From assembly GCA_039023545.1 (NCBI GenBank), contig JBCHKQ010000001.1, positions 682,001-746,000 on the forward strand: a stretch of 64,000 nt of DNA, written 5' to 3'. Position numbers and translations under genes: made by a program. The notes beneath the pieces were generated by a model. The model worked only from the letters and a program-made list of their open reading frames with translations. It searched no databases and had not been told where the DNA came from. The DNA comes from Spirochaetia bacterium 38H-sp (lineage in GTDB: Bacteria > Spirochaetota > Spirochaetia > Winmispirales > Winmispiraceae). Every line of letters begins with the position of its first letter. Positions within the stretch are counted from its first letter, which is position 1. Of the stretch, positions 25,895 to 34,851 are shown in pieces.

Positions 25895-25924
25895 TTGGAT
25901 TTTTGAACTAAATGGAATTATACT
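25895..25924 (+). promoter_or_regulatory. Predicted promoter of the envelope lipoprotein cluster
   Basis: TTGGAT (25895-25900) and TATACT (25919-25924) are 18 bases apart and lie just ahead of the GGAGGG ribosome site of the gene at 25948. Confidence 0.5.
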
Positions 25925-25947
25925 TTCTAAAAAAGGATGGAGGGTGT

Positions 25948-27285
25948 ATGAAAAGAGTTTTGTTTTCTCTTATCATTCTTTTGCTTGTAGTGCAGTATGC
26001 TTTTTCTCAGGAAATATCGCAGAAAAAAGAGATTGCTATTTTCCAGCTTGAAAATGCTGCGGGGAGGGTGCCCAAGGAGGTGCTTTCTTCTGTGTACTCC
26101 GTGATACAGGAAACTGTTTTTTCCATGGGACGCTTTGAGATTGCGGGGTACTCCCAGACTATTGATTCTTCTTCTGTGGAAGAGTTTATAGACAAAATCA
26201 GGGAATATAAGGAAGTAGATGCTGAGATCCCCGAGGAAGTTCTCATGGGACAGGCTGCTTTTACAGAGGCTGATTTTAAGCGTCTTGTCAGCAGTTTTAT
26301 CATTATTATTCCCAGATTGACTTTTTTTGAGCTTGAGAAAAGTGAGGGTGTGTACACCTGTACCGTAGAGGCCTCTATAACTGTCTACAATGTGGAAGAT
26401 GATAAGATAGAGGGACAGTTTAAGATATCTGGACAGGAGATGGATGAGTCAAGAGCAGATGCGGTAAACACTGCTGTTTCTTATCTGGGACCCCAGCTTG
26501 AGTATGAGTTGAGAAAAGTTTTTGTGCTGCGTTCTACCATAATAGATGTTGATGGCGGTGAGATTTATCTTGAGTTTGGTAAAAATATGGGTATCATGCC
26601 AGGTGATGAATTTGCATTGCTTGATGTGGGTGTCTCTGCAATTGGCAAGGAGCGTGTAAATGAGGGAGGGCTTCTTTTGATAAAGGAAGTGCAGGATGAT
26701 TATTCTGTAGCGATTCCTCTGTATGTCTCTCACTCTCCTGTGGTAGGAGATCAGATCAAGGAGGTTCCAAGAACTGGTATTGAGTTTATGCCTTATTTTA
26801 CTTATGTTTATGCACCTGCCAATGCAAAGAGAGATGAAGATGTGGCTTCTCTTGGTATGAGGTTTACTGCTACAAGAGGTTTCTTTGCAACTCGTCCCAC
26901 CTTGGGTATTGAAGCTCCTCTGAGGTTGGGCTCTCTTATCACTATGATTTTTGATTATCTTCCCATTCAGATGTATATAGGAGCTGAGGTTAATAATATT
27001 TATCTTGGAAGACTACAGATATCCCCTACTGTTGTTGTGGGATTGGGGGGGCTTTTGCCTCTTGATGACAAGGTGAGAGAAAAAGAAGGGATGCTTGTTT
27101 ATACGCATTTGGGGGGTAAGGCTTTTGTCTCTCTGAGTTATCTTATAACGCGTGACATAAAGATTGCTATTGAGCCTGGATTTACTATGTGGTTTGGCAT
27201 GGCGGATGAGGTTTTGGGGGATCTTATAGATTTTACAAGAACTTATTATGGTCCGTCGTTTTCTTTTTCTGTTGTTTTCAAATAA
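25948..27285 (+). CDS. Exported envelope protein, function unknown (first gene of the lipoprotein cluster)
   Basis: The start at 25948 is fixed by GGAGGG three bases upstream and by the signal peptide 'MKRVLFSLIILLLVVQYAFS'; an upstream in-frame start would bury the signal. Residues about 25-190 ('KEIAIFQLENAAGRVPKEVLSSVYSVI...MGRFEIAGYSQTI') resemble the nucleotide-free alpha/beta domain seen in CsgG/TolB-N-like lipoprotein partners. A beta-rich segment with 'LEFGKNMGIMPGDEFALLDVG' follows, resembling the FlgT C-terminal domain. The last 150 residues look like barrel strands. No lipobox. The two-part resemblance to FlgT-type proteins suggests an outer-membrane role, but this is inference. 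Confidence 0.65.
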   Translation: MKRVLFSLIILLLVVQYAFSQEISQKKEIAIFQLENAAGRVPKEVLSSVYSVIQETVFSMGRFEIAGYSQTIDSSSVEEFIDKIREYKEVDAEIPEEVLMGQAAFTEADFKRLVSSFIIIIPRLTFFELEKSEGVYTCTVEASITVYNVEDDKIEGQFKISGQEMDESRADAVNTAVSYLGPQLEYELRKVFVLRSTIIDVDGGEIYLEFGKNMGIMPGDEFALLDVGVSAIGKERVNEGGLLLIKEVQDDYSVAIPLYVSHSPVVGDQIKEVPRTGIEFMPYFTYVYAPANAKRDEDVASLGMRFTATRGFFATRPTLGIEAPLRLGSLITMIFDYLPIQMYIGAEVNNIYLGRLQISPTVVVGLGGLLPLDDKVREKEGMLVYTHLGGKAFVSLSYLITRDIKIAIEPGFTMWFGMADEVLGDLIDFTRTYYGPSFSFSVVFK

Positions 27286-27300
27286 TAAACGGAGGGGTTT

Positions 27301-28614
27301 ATGAGGAGTTTAAGAAAGATCGCATTGCTTGGTTTTATAATTATGTCCTTTTTTGTCTCTTGTGCTAGTGCGCCCTCGCGGTCTCCTTCTAGGCCTGCCA
27401 GTCCGGCAGTTAATGATGTTGTGACAGGCCATGGAGAAGGGGAAAGCCTAGGTCAGGCTCTCTCACGTGCTAAGATTGATGCAATAAGAAAAGGTGTTGA
27501 GATACTTATTGGGCGAGAGGCATTGGCAAACAATATGGAGAGGATAAAGAAGGTATTGTTCGATACTTCCAACCCCAATGCCTATTTGTACATGGACACG
27601 CTAGAAACGTTAAAAAAGGATAATACAGGCACCATAGACGAACCCAATTATGTGTATGAGTTAAAAATTAGAGTAAGGCTTGATGCCATAAAGAAGGTTC
27701 TAGATGCCAATGCAATTGCCACAGAAGCAGGTGCGGACGCTAAAGATGGACGTGCAAAAGAGTTGGTAGAAGATGAGATGCGGGATGAGCCACTGCCTCC
27801 TTTCAAACCTGAAAAACTGAGTCCCGAGGAAGAAGAATTTTTGAGCAATTATTTGGATAAGCTTACCTATATGGTATATTTTGACGAGAAGAGTGCAGAA
27901 GACGAGTTTCTCATAAAATCAGCCATAAGTATGGCAAATAATTATCTACTTTCTCAGGGGTATTCTCTGATAGATCTTGAGCAGATAGAAAAGCTTAAAA
28001 ATGATCAACAGCTCTTGTACGAGGAAGAGACAGGTAAAGAGCTGTCTCTCATACAGTGGATAGCTCAGAAACTCAATGCGGATGTCTATATAGAGCTTGA
28101 TGCTGTCACAGAGGGACAGAGCAAGGATGACAAGTATTATGGCAGTGCAAAGGTTACACTCAAGATTTTTGAAGCATCTACGGGTGTTCTCCTGGGAGCT
28201 ATTCCTTACAGCAGTCCAAGGACTTTTAGCAAGGTTTCCGAGTTTGATGCCATATCCAATGCACTACAGTCTACTGTGTACAAAGCAATGGCTGCTGCGG
28301 TAAAACAGACAAGAAATGTTCTTTCCGGAAAGTACAGAGATGGTATCCAGTATGATCTTGTTTTGCAGTCCACACCGGACCAAAAAACCATAGCACGTTT
28401 TAGGAGCAAACTGAGGAATAAAGATAAGGTAAAAGATATAAAAACAATCTACCAATCAAGTGAAGAGACAAAATTTGCTGTATATTTTCTTGGTAGCGTG
28501 GAGGAGCTGGAAGAGCTTATCTACGATGTTTCTGATTCCATACCGGGCATGGAGTATATTGAGCCCGTGGTAATAAGAGGAAAGTCGTTGACTTTCGATA
28601 CGGGACTGGAATAG
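27301..28614 (+). CDS. Envelope lipoprotein with LPP20/FlgT-N-like domain
   Basis: A 437-residue lipoprotein (FVSC, Cys21) behind GGAGG, 15 bases after the previous gene. Residues about 43-130 ('VVTGHGEGESLGQALSRAKIDAIRKGVEILIGREAL') have the pattern of the LPP20/FlgT N-terminal fold: a glycine-rich strand, then a helix with regularly spaced alanines. The middle (about 195-330) resembles a CsgG-like alpha/beta region ('LIDLEQIEKLKNDQQLLYEEETGKELSLIQWIAQKLNADVYIELDAV'). It probably sits on the periplasmic face of the outer membrane with its neighbours. The function is unknown. Confidence 0.65.
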   Translation: MRSLRKIALLGFIIMSFFVSCASAPSRSPSRPASPAVNDVVTGHGEGESLGQALSRAKIDAIRKGVEILIGREALANNMERIKKVLFDTSNPNAYLYMDTLETLKKDNTGTIDEPNYVYELKIRVRLDAIKKVLDANAIATEAGADAKDGRAKELVEDEMRDEPLPPFKPEKLSPEEEEFLSNYLDKLTYMVYFDEKSAEDEFLIKSAISMANNYLLSQGYSLIDLEQIEKLKNDQQLLYEEETGKELSLIQWIAQKLNADVYIELDAVTEGQSKDDKYYGSAKVTLKIFEASTGVLLGAIPYSSPRTFSKVSEFDAISNALQSTVYKAMAAAVKQTRNVLSGKYRDGIQYDLVLQSTPDQKTIARFRSKLRNKDKVKDIKTIYQSSEETKFAVYFLGSVEELEELIYDVSDSIPGMEYIEPVVIRGKSLTFDTGLE

Positions 28615-28648
28615 TCCTGAGAACAAAGAAACCTCACAGGAGGACTGT

Positions 28649-29326
28649 ATGAAGAAGGTTGTATTAATTCTAATGGCTATTGCCGCGTTATCCTTGGTTT
28701 TTATTGGCTGTCCGAGCGCTCCTAAGGCAAAAGAAGAGCCTCAGGCAAGTCCAAAACCTGAGGTAAAGCCTGTGGCAAAGAAGCCTGACATCATTGACCA
28801 TAAGGATTATAAATGGGGTAAGGATGTTCCCGATTGGGTAACAATGGATGTAACAGAGCTTGAGAAACTCCCTGAGTATGAGGGGATGTATCTTTTTAAG
28901 TTTGAGTCTCCCAAGGCCCAGGACTTGGAAGGTGCAAGACTTTATGTAGAAAACATGCAGGCTGCAACAGAAATAGCACGTATAGTAAGCACAAGAGTAC
29001 AGCAAAAGTTTGCTGGTGCAGCAGCCGGAGATCTTGATAAGCTTGAGGTTTATATGGAAGCTGTTACCAAAGTTCTTGCGGAAGCAACTGTAACAGGCTA
29101 CAGGAAACTTGCTGATTACTGGGTTCAGATGAGATATTACAAAGAAGATGGTTCTGTAGACGAGGATGCATATACTTTTCTTGCTTTATACGGTGTAGAG
29201 AAAGAAACACTGGATGAGATGGTAAGGAAAGCACTTGAAGATGCCGACAATAAGAATAAGCCCAAGTCAGAAGAGGAAAAGACAGCAAGACAAAGGGTAA
29301 AAGAAGCTTTTAACGAAGGTTTTTAA
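28649..29326 (+). CDS. Small envelope lipoprotein, function unknown
   Basis: A 225-residue lipoprotein (FIGC, Cys21) with a proline-lysine-rich linker (about 25-48), then 'WGKDVPDWVTMDVTELEKLPEYEGMYLFKFESPKAQDLEGARLYVENMQAATEIARIV'. This is LPP20-like: 'PDWV', a strand, then an alanine-spaced helix. The C-terminal tail is highly charged. It has AGGAGG before the ATG and a terminator after it, and lies in the same orientation as the three neighbouring envelope genes. Confidence 0.65.
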   Translation: MKKVVLILMAIAALSLVFIGCPSAPKAKEEPQASPKPEVKPVAKKPDIIDHKDYKWGKDVPDWVTMDVTELEKLPEYEGMYLFKFESPKAQDLEGARLYVENMQAATEIARIVSTRVQQKFAGAAAGDLDKLEVYMEAVTKVLAEATVTGYRKLADYWVQMRYYKEDGSVDEDAYTFLALYGVEKETLDEMVRKALEDADNKNKPKSEEEKTARQRVKEAFNEGF

Positions 29327-29348
29327 GTTTAAGTTATAACAATAATCC

Positions 29349-29375
29349 GGCACACCGTAAGGTGTGCCTTCTTTT
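29349..29375 (+). terminator. Intrinsic terminator inside the lipoprotein cluster
   Basis: GGCACACC, a GTAA loop and GGTGTGCC are followed by TTCTTTT. It lies between the third and fourth cluster genes, so read-through probably sets the expression of the fourth. Confidence 0.75.
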
Positions 29376-29404
29376 CCGACTTCCCTTGGGTCAAGGAGGA
29401 ACTT

Positions 29405-30892
29405 ATGTATAAAAATAAAGTAAAAAAAATAACACTGTTAGCAACGATTTTTATCTTTTTAGCGTTTGTATCTTGTCAGAGTCAGGGGGGTGTCGGGAAA
29501 GAAGAGCCGCCTGATTGGGTATTAAACCCGCCAGCCGGCGATGATAATTATGAATATTTTATAGGCTATGCCTCTGATGAATCCGGCAATAGAGCAAATG
29601 CAGAAGATTTGGCCACATCAACCCTTATATCTGAAATTGTCAGATTTATGGGTGTGGAGATAAGTGCGGACAGTACAGCAGAAGTAAAAGCTGGTCTGGA
29701 TGAACTTGAAACCTCTATAAAGCAGACTGTCAAACAGAGCTCTGATGCCAGAATGAGTGGCTTTAAAGTCATTGACAGATATTGGTATAAAGATGAAAAC
29801 GGCATAACAATATATATTCTTGCTCGCTATGAGAAGAGAGAATTGATAAAAGAAAAAGAAAGGCTGGAAGCTCTTTTCAAAGAAAGATATGACGCAATAG
29901 CCGTGCCAGAGGGTAAAGGTGACAGCTTTATCGATTCCGGCAGATATTTTGAAGCGGCAGCTGCATATCTGGATGCTGCAAGGGCTGCAGCCGATTCCAG
30001 CCTTAAAAATAAAGAGATAAGATTTAACCGCAATCTGGATAAAGCTATAAATGCACTTATAGGACTTGAGATAGAAAAGACAAGCGATAACCTCACAGCA
30101 ATGGTTGGCAAGCCATTTCCTTCACAGTTTGAGGGAAGGGTTATCAATAAAATAGGCAGTAGTCTAGAAGGTGTGCCCAATGTCCAGCTAACCATATCTT
30201 ACAGAGCTACCAGCCCGTCCGGCAAAACAAGGATTATTACAGACTCCGTAATAACAGATGACAACGGCTATTTTTCATTCTCCATAGAAAATCCTGGAAA
30301 ACCAGGAAAAGGAGAAGTCATAGTAAGATTAGACCTCAGCAGCAAAACCGAGCTCTTTGACAATCTTCCTTCCAGTTACTCAACACAGGTCGACGAGCTT
30401 AACCAGCTTTTGCTATCAAAAGAAACAAGATTTTACTATTTTATTGATTCTGTCTCCAGAAAAATTCCAACAGCAGTTGTCATAAGCGAGATGGATGCCG
30501 CAGGCAATCTGTTGGGACTCCAGCACACAGCCACAGGGTTTACCTCTTCTTTATCGGACCAAGGCTATACTCTGGAGAGACTCCCTGACATGGCCTCACT
30601 TCTTGTCACAAGCGGAGAAGACGCGGTAATCAAGCAGATAAAGAAGATCGGCAAAGTAAAGCGCATAATCCTTGGGACATCTCAGCTTGATGAGTTTTCA
30701 AAAGACGGCAATAACGTTATAGTCAAAGTAATAGGTCGGATAAAAGTTTATGACCTGGAAACCGGCCGTATTCTTGCCAGTGTAGAGGGATTTAAGCGTG
30801 CGAGAGGAAGCTCCGTGGATTCTGCCCTCTCTGCAGCCTTTGGCAGCCTTGGAGAAAGCTTGGCAGAAGAAGTATTAAAAAAGCTTCCCTGA
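29405..30892 (+). CDS. LPP20-family lipoprotein with carboxypeptidase-regulatory-like domain
   Basis: A 495-residue lipoprotein (FVSC, Cys24). 'PDWVLNPPAGDDNYEYFIGYASDESGNRANAEDLATSTLISEIVRFMGVEI' (about 36-88) is a clear LPP20/LpoB-like module. A helical hairpin with repeat-like alanines follows (about 150-215). Next is a beta-sandwich 'FEGRVINKIGSSLEGVPNVQLTISYRATSPSGKTRIITDSVITDDNGYFSFSI' (about 240-300) of the carboxypeptidase-regulatory-like type. The C-terminal alpha/beta region ends 'EEVLKKLP'. GGAGG precedes the ATG. It belongs with the upstream three genes; a shared envelope-assembly role is likely but unproven. Confidence 0.72.
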   Translation: MYKNKVKKITLLATIFIFLAFVSCQSQGGVGKEEPPDWVLNPPAGDDNYEYFIGYASDESGNRANAEDLATSTLISEIVRFMGVEISADSTAEVKAGLDELETSIKQTVKQSSDARMSGFKVIDRYWYKDENGITIYILARYEKRELIKEKERLEALFKERYDAIAVPEGKGDSFIDSGRYFEAAAAYLDAARAAADSSLKNKEIRFNRNLDKAINALIGLEIEKTSDNLTAMVGKPFPSQFEGRVINKIGSSLEGVPNVQLTISYRATSPSGKTRIITDSVITDDNGYFSFSIENPGKPGKGEVIVRLDLSSKTELFDNLPSSYSTQVDELNQLLLSKETRFYYFIDSVSRKIPTAVVISEMDAAGNLLGLQHTATGFTSSLSDQGYTLERLPDMASLLVTSGEDAVIKQIKKIGKVKRIILGTSQLDEFSKDGNNVIVKVIGRIKVYDLETGRILASVEGFKRARGSSVDSALSAAFGSLGESLAEEVLKKLP

Positions 30893-30909
30893 TATAAAAC
30901 CAAGAACAT

Positions 30910-30948
30910 AATACCGAAAGGGATACCGCTTTGCGGTATCCCTTTTTT
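30910..30948 (+). terminator. Intrinsic terminator carrying an ATACCGAAAG motif (element copy 6)
   Basis: ATACCGAAAG runs into perfect 10-base arms GGGATACCGC (30920-30929) and GCGGTATCCC (30933-30942), then TTTTTT. This is a true terminator sharing one constant end, slightly altered, with the variable-stem family. Confidence 0.85.
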
Positions 30949-30975
30949 GACAACACTTAAAAAAAAAGTTATCTT
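30947..30975 (+). promoter_or_regulatory. Sigma-70 promoter of the mnmE-mnmG-rsmG operon
   Basis: A perfect TTGACA (30947-30952) overlaps the end of the preceding terminator's T-run. A 17-base spacer leads to TATCTT (30970-30975). The start codon of mnmE is 30 bases downstream. Confidence 0.7.
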
Positions 30976-31004
30976 TACATATTCTGATTACATAGAGGAC
31001 AGCA

Positions 31005-32354
31005 ATGTATCAACTCGATGATAACATAGCAGCTCTTGCTACCCCTTGGGGAAAGAGTGCCATAGCAATAATACGATTGAGCGGAAGAGATAGCCTAATT
31101 AATCTGGACAAGATTTTTAAAGGCAAAAAAAAACCTTCTGCTACAGAAGGATATACTATAATCTACGGTCATATCATAGACCCTGCAACAGAAGAAAAAA
31201 TAGATGAAGTACTTATAAGCATATTCAAAGCTCCTAATTCTTACACCGGAGAGAACTCTGCAGAGATAAACTGCCACGGTAATCCGGTAGGCATACAGAG
31301 GATATTAAACATTCTATATACAAATGGATTCAGAGAAGCTGAGCCGGGAGAATTTACCTTGCGCGCCTTTATAAACAGAAAAATGGATCTTACCAGGGCA
31401 GAAGCTGTGCAAGAAATCGTATCAGCAAAGACAGAACAAGCCAGAGAACTTGCACTACATAAGCTGGAAGGAAAACTCTTCTCCGAGATTGACAGTATAA
31501 AACAGGAAATCTTGTCCACAATTGCACAAGTAGAACTTATGCTTGATTATCCGGAAGAAGACGCAAATATTAATATAAACACCGACAAGCTCACGGACTC
31601 CATTGAGAGAATAAAAAATCTTCTTGGAACATACAAAACAGGAAGAATACTCAAAGAAGGAATAAAGATAGCCTTAGCCGGAAACACAAATGCGGGAAAA
31701 TCTTCACTATTCAATCTTATGTTAAAAGAAGACAGAGCAATTGTCTCTGATATACACGGGACTACCAGAGATTATCTGGAATCATGGCTCTCAATAAAAG
31801 GGATGCCAGTATTGTTATATGACACTGCTGGAATAAGAAAATCAGAAGATCCAATAGAAGCAGAAGGAATAAAAAGAAGCAGACTGTTGATGGAAAGTTC
31901 CAATCTTGTAATATATATCGTGGATTCTACAATAGGTATTACTGATGAAGATGATGATAACATATCTAGTATAGAAAAAATCAAAAAGATTATAAAGGTA
32001 TGGAATAAAACAGATCTGAGCAAAAAATCCCCCCCTGCTGGCTTTATCCCTCTCAGCTGTAAGACAGGAGAAGGTTTTAAAGAACTTGAAGATGCAATAA
32101 TCAGAAGTGTCTCTATAGCAGCTGTTGAAGACACGCATACTATTGTAATAGACTCCGATAGACAAAAAAGATGTCTTGAGGAAAGCATGGATGCCCTTTT
32201 TCATGCTTTGGACGCCATATCAAATGGAGAACCATTGGATATAGTGGCTGTTCCTTTGAGGGCAGCATTAAACTCTCTAGGAGAATTGACAGGAGAGATA
32301 AACTCGGAAGATATTCTAGAGCAAATTTTTTGTAACTTTTGTGTAGGTAAGTGA
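31005..32354 (+). CDS. mnmE: tRNA uridine-5-carboxymethylaminomethyl modification GTPase MnmE
   Basis: A 449-residue GTPase that, with MnmG, modifies the wobble uridine of several tRNAs. An N-terminal tetrahydrofolate-binding domain (about 1-120, with 'NCHGNPVGIQRIL') and a helical domain surround a G domain. The G domain has P-loop 'GNTNAGKSS' (226-234), 'DIHGTTRD' (G2), 'DTAG' (G3) and 'NKTD' (G4). The C-terminus ends in the diagnostic 'FCVGK', with the reactive cysteine of the F-C-[IV]-G-K motif. It starts the classic mnmE-mnmG-rsmG operon. Confidence 0.98.
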   Translation: MYQLDDNIAALATPWGKSAIAIIRLSGRDSLINLDKIFKGKKKPSATEGYTIIYGHIIDPATEEKIDEVLISIFKAPNSYTGENSAEINCHGNPVGIQRILNILYTNGFREAEPGEFTLRAFINRKMDLTRAEAVQEIVSAKTEQARELALHKLEGKLFSEIDSIKQEILSTIAQVELMLDYPEEDANININTDKLTDSIERIKNLLGTYKTGRILKEGIKIALAGNTNAGKSSLFNLMLKEDRAIVSDIHGTTRDYLESWLSIKGMPVLLYDTAGIRKSEDPIEAEGIKRSRLLMESSNLVIYIVDSTIGITDEDDDNISSIEKIKKIIKVWNKTDLSKKSPPAGFIPLSCKTGEGFKELEDAIIRSVSIAAVEDTHTIVIDSDRQKRCLEESMDALFHALDAISNGEPLDIVAVPLRAALNSLGELTGEINSEDILEQIFCNFCVGK

Positions 32355-32360
32355 GGATAT

Positions 32361-34211
32361 ATGGATACGGATATAATTGTGATAGGCGGTGGTCATGCTG
32401 GAGTAGAAGCAGCTCTTGCTGCCAGCAGACTAGGATATACCTGTCTACTCATAACACAGCAATTGGATACCATAGCCAGAATGTCCTGTAATCCTGCAAT
32501 AGGCGGATTATCCAAAGGTAATCTTGTAAGAGAAATAGATGCCCTTGGCGGACAAATGGCAAGGCTTATAGACAGTACCATGATTCAGTTTAGAATGCTA
32601 AACAAAAGCAGAGGTCCTGCCGTACAGTCTCCACGTGCGCAGGCTGATAAACTAGCATACTCCTCACTTGCAAAATGGACACTTGAGAAACAAAGAGATC
32701 TCTTTTTGTTTCAAGATACTGTTGTGGATCTTATTGTAGATAAAAACAGTATAAGGGGAGTGGTTACTGCGAGAGGCAAGAAAATATATTGCAAAAAAAT
32801 TGTCCTTACAACAGGAACCTTTATGGAGGGTAAGATTTTTATAGGAGAGTATGAAGAAGACGGGGGAAGACTGGGAGAAAAAGCTGCAAAAGGTTTGGGG
32901 AAATCTCTTAGAAGACTCGGATTTAGACTTGGTAGACTTAAGACAGGAACCCCTGCTAGGGTTTTAAGAAGCAGTGTGGACTTTGACAGGATAGAAGAGC
33001 AGCCCGGAGATATTCGGGTGCAGCCTTTTTCTTTTGCCTACGATAAGGTGGAAAGGCCTCAAGTTTCCTGTTATATCACATACACCAATGAAAAAACACA
33101 TAAGATAATAAGCGATAATATGCATAGATCTCCGCTATATAGTGGCAAAATAGTAGGAAAAGGCCCGAGGTATTGTCCATCCATAGAAGATAAGATTGTA
33201 AAATTCCCGGATAGAGACAGACATCAGGTCTTTGTGGAGCCAGAAGGGCTTAATACCGAGGAAATGTATCTCAACGGAATATCCTCCTCTCTGCCGGAAG
33301 ATGTACAGGAAGCTTTTATACACAGTATCGTTGGGCTTGAACATGCAGTCATAATGAGACCTGGTTATGCTGTGGAATATGACTTTGTAGACCCCACACA
33401 ACTCTATCCAAGTCTGGAGACCAAGCTAATAGAAGGACTGTTTATAGCAGGACAGACTAACGGTACATCAGGATACGAAGAAGCTGCAGCTCAAGGGCTT
33501 ATTGCAGGTATAAATGCGGCTTTATCCTTGGCAGGAGAGAAGCCTCTTGTATTGGGAAGAGACGAGGCTTATATCGGCGTCCTTATAGATGATCTGGTTA
33601 CAAAAGGAACAAAGGAACCGTATAGGATGTTTACTTCCAGGGCGGAATACAGACTCGCTTTACGTCATGATACAGCTGATATAAGGCTCACTCCCAGGGC
33701 TTACAAAGCTGGACTTGTTCCAGAAGAGTACTATGAGAGGTTTAAAGAAAAAGTCAAAACTATTGATTATATAAAAGATCTACTGCAAAAACAAAAGGTG
33801 GATTCCCAACTTGCACCTGTTCTAGATAAGGATATAATAAGTACTCACTTTGGTAAAACACTATATAATGCGGTAAAGGATCCCAATATAAACCTTGATG
33901 AAGTAAGTATATATCTTGCCAACACTTATTCTCTTAATCAGGGATGGATAGAAAACGCTCTTCTCGATATAAAGTACGAGGGATATCTTGCACGTGAGAT
34001 GAGAGAGGTGGAACGTTTTAGAAAAATGGAAAATATGAAAATCCCTGCCAACTTTGACTACAAAAAAGCAGAAGGCTTATCAAAGGAGGCAGTAGAAAAA
34101 CTGAGCGAGATAAGACCTCTCTCTATTGGTCAGGCTTCCAGAATATCTGGCATAAGGAAGTCTGACATTGCAGCCCTGCTTCTTTATGTACCAAGGCAGA
34201 AAAATGAATAA
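32361..34211 (+). CDS. mnmG: tRNA modification FAD protein MnmG (GidA)
   Basis: A 616-residue FAD enzyme that partners MnmE in cmnm5U synthesis at the wobble position. The dinucleotide-binding motif is 'VIGGGHAGVEAALAASRLG' (about 7-25). GidA signatures include 'NPAIGG', 'LKTGTPARV' and 'AGQTNGTSGYEEAAAQGL'. The C-terminal helical domain interacts with MnmE. It starts 7 bases after mnmE, and its end overlaps the start of rsmG by 8 bases. Confidence 0.98.
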   Translation: MDTDIIVIGGGHAGVEAALAASRLGYTCLLITQQLDTIARMSCNPAIGGLSKGNLVREIDALGGQMARLIDSTMIQFRMLNKSRGPAVQSPRAQADKLAYSSLAKWTLEKQRDLFLFQDTVVDLIVDKNSIRGVVTARGKKIYCKKIVLTTGTFMEGKIFIGEYEEDGGRLGEKAAKGLGKSLRRLGFRLGRLKTGTPARVLRSSVDFDRIEEQPGDIRVQPFSFAYDKVERPQVSCYITYTNEKTHKIISDNMHRSPLYSGKIVGKGPRYCPSIEDKIVKFPDRDRHQVFVEPEGLNTEEMYLNGISSSLPEDVQEAFIHSIVGLEHAVIMRPGYAVEYDFVDPTQLYPSLETKLIEGLFIAGQTNGTSGYEEAAAQGLIAGINAALSLAGEKPLVLGRDEAYIGVLIDDLVTKGTKEPYRMFTSRAEYRLALRHDTADIRLTPRAYKAGLVPEEYYERFKEKVKTIDYIKDLLQKQKVDSQLAPVLDKDIISTHFGKTLYNAVKDPNINLDEVSIYLANTYSLNQGWIENALLDIKYEGYLAREMREVERFRKMENMKIPANFDYKKAEGLSKEAVEKLSEIRPLSIGQASRISGIRKSDIAALLLYVPRQKNE

Positions 34212-34851
34212 CGATTTTATCAAGGAAAGAATTCATTCCGATTTTGCCATTATGGGAATAGAGCCTTCACAAAAGAAAATAGAGAGGCTCCTTACCTATA
34301 TCAAGCTTTTAGAAAAGTGGGCAAAACATATCAATCTTGTATCTGCAAGAGGCGAAGAATTGCTTATAAAACATATATATGACAGCCTTGCGGGACTTTC
34401 TTATTTTAAAAAATATCAGCCCTCCGCTGTTTTTGATATAGGTTCCGGTGCTGGATTGCCTGGTATACCTCTTGCCCTCTTTATGGAAGATGTCTCCTTT
34501 GTACTTGTTGAACCAAGACAGAAAAGAGCTGCTTTTCTAGAGGCAGTTATTTGCGAAATAGAGATTGACAATTGTTCTGTTGCTAATATGCGACTGGAAG
34601 ATCTGGATAAAAAGGCGGATATGATTACTGCAAGAGCATTTTCTCCCCTCTCGGATAATATTTCTGCTCTTCTGTGTTCTGTTCTTAAATCGGAAGGTAA
34701 TATCATATTATATAAAGGTAAAACCGATAAGGCAGAGATAGAGGCAAAATATCTTCTTAACATGTTTGAGAAAGTCTCTGTAGAAAAAATATCTGTTCCA
34801 GGATTAGAAGAGCAGAGAAGTATTATTCTTGCCGAGAACTATAAATTATAG
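34204..34851 (+). CDS. rsmG: 16S rRNA (guanine-527-N7)-methyltransferase RsmG (GidB)
   Basis: A 215-residue methyltransferase for G527 of 16S rRNA. The chosen start (MNNDFIKERI) lies inside the end of mnmG, favouring coupled translation; a longer in-frame form starts 36 bases upstream. The SAM-binding motif 'FDIGSGAGLPGIPLAL' (about 79-94), 'VEPRQKRAAFLEAV' and 'ITARAFSPL' are typical. It ends with its stop overlapping that of the converging TPR gene. Confidence 0.95.
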   Translation: MNNDFIKERIHSDFAIMGIEPSQKKIERLLTYIKLLEKWAKHINLVSARGEELLIKHIYDSLAGLSYFKKYQPSAVFDIGSGAGLPGIPLALFMEDVSFVLVEPRQKRAAFLEAVICEIEIDNCSVANMRLEDLDKKADMITARAFSPLSDNISALLCSVLKSEGNIILYKGKTDKAEIEAKYLLNMFEKVSVEKISVPGLEEQRSIILAENYKL

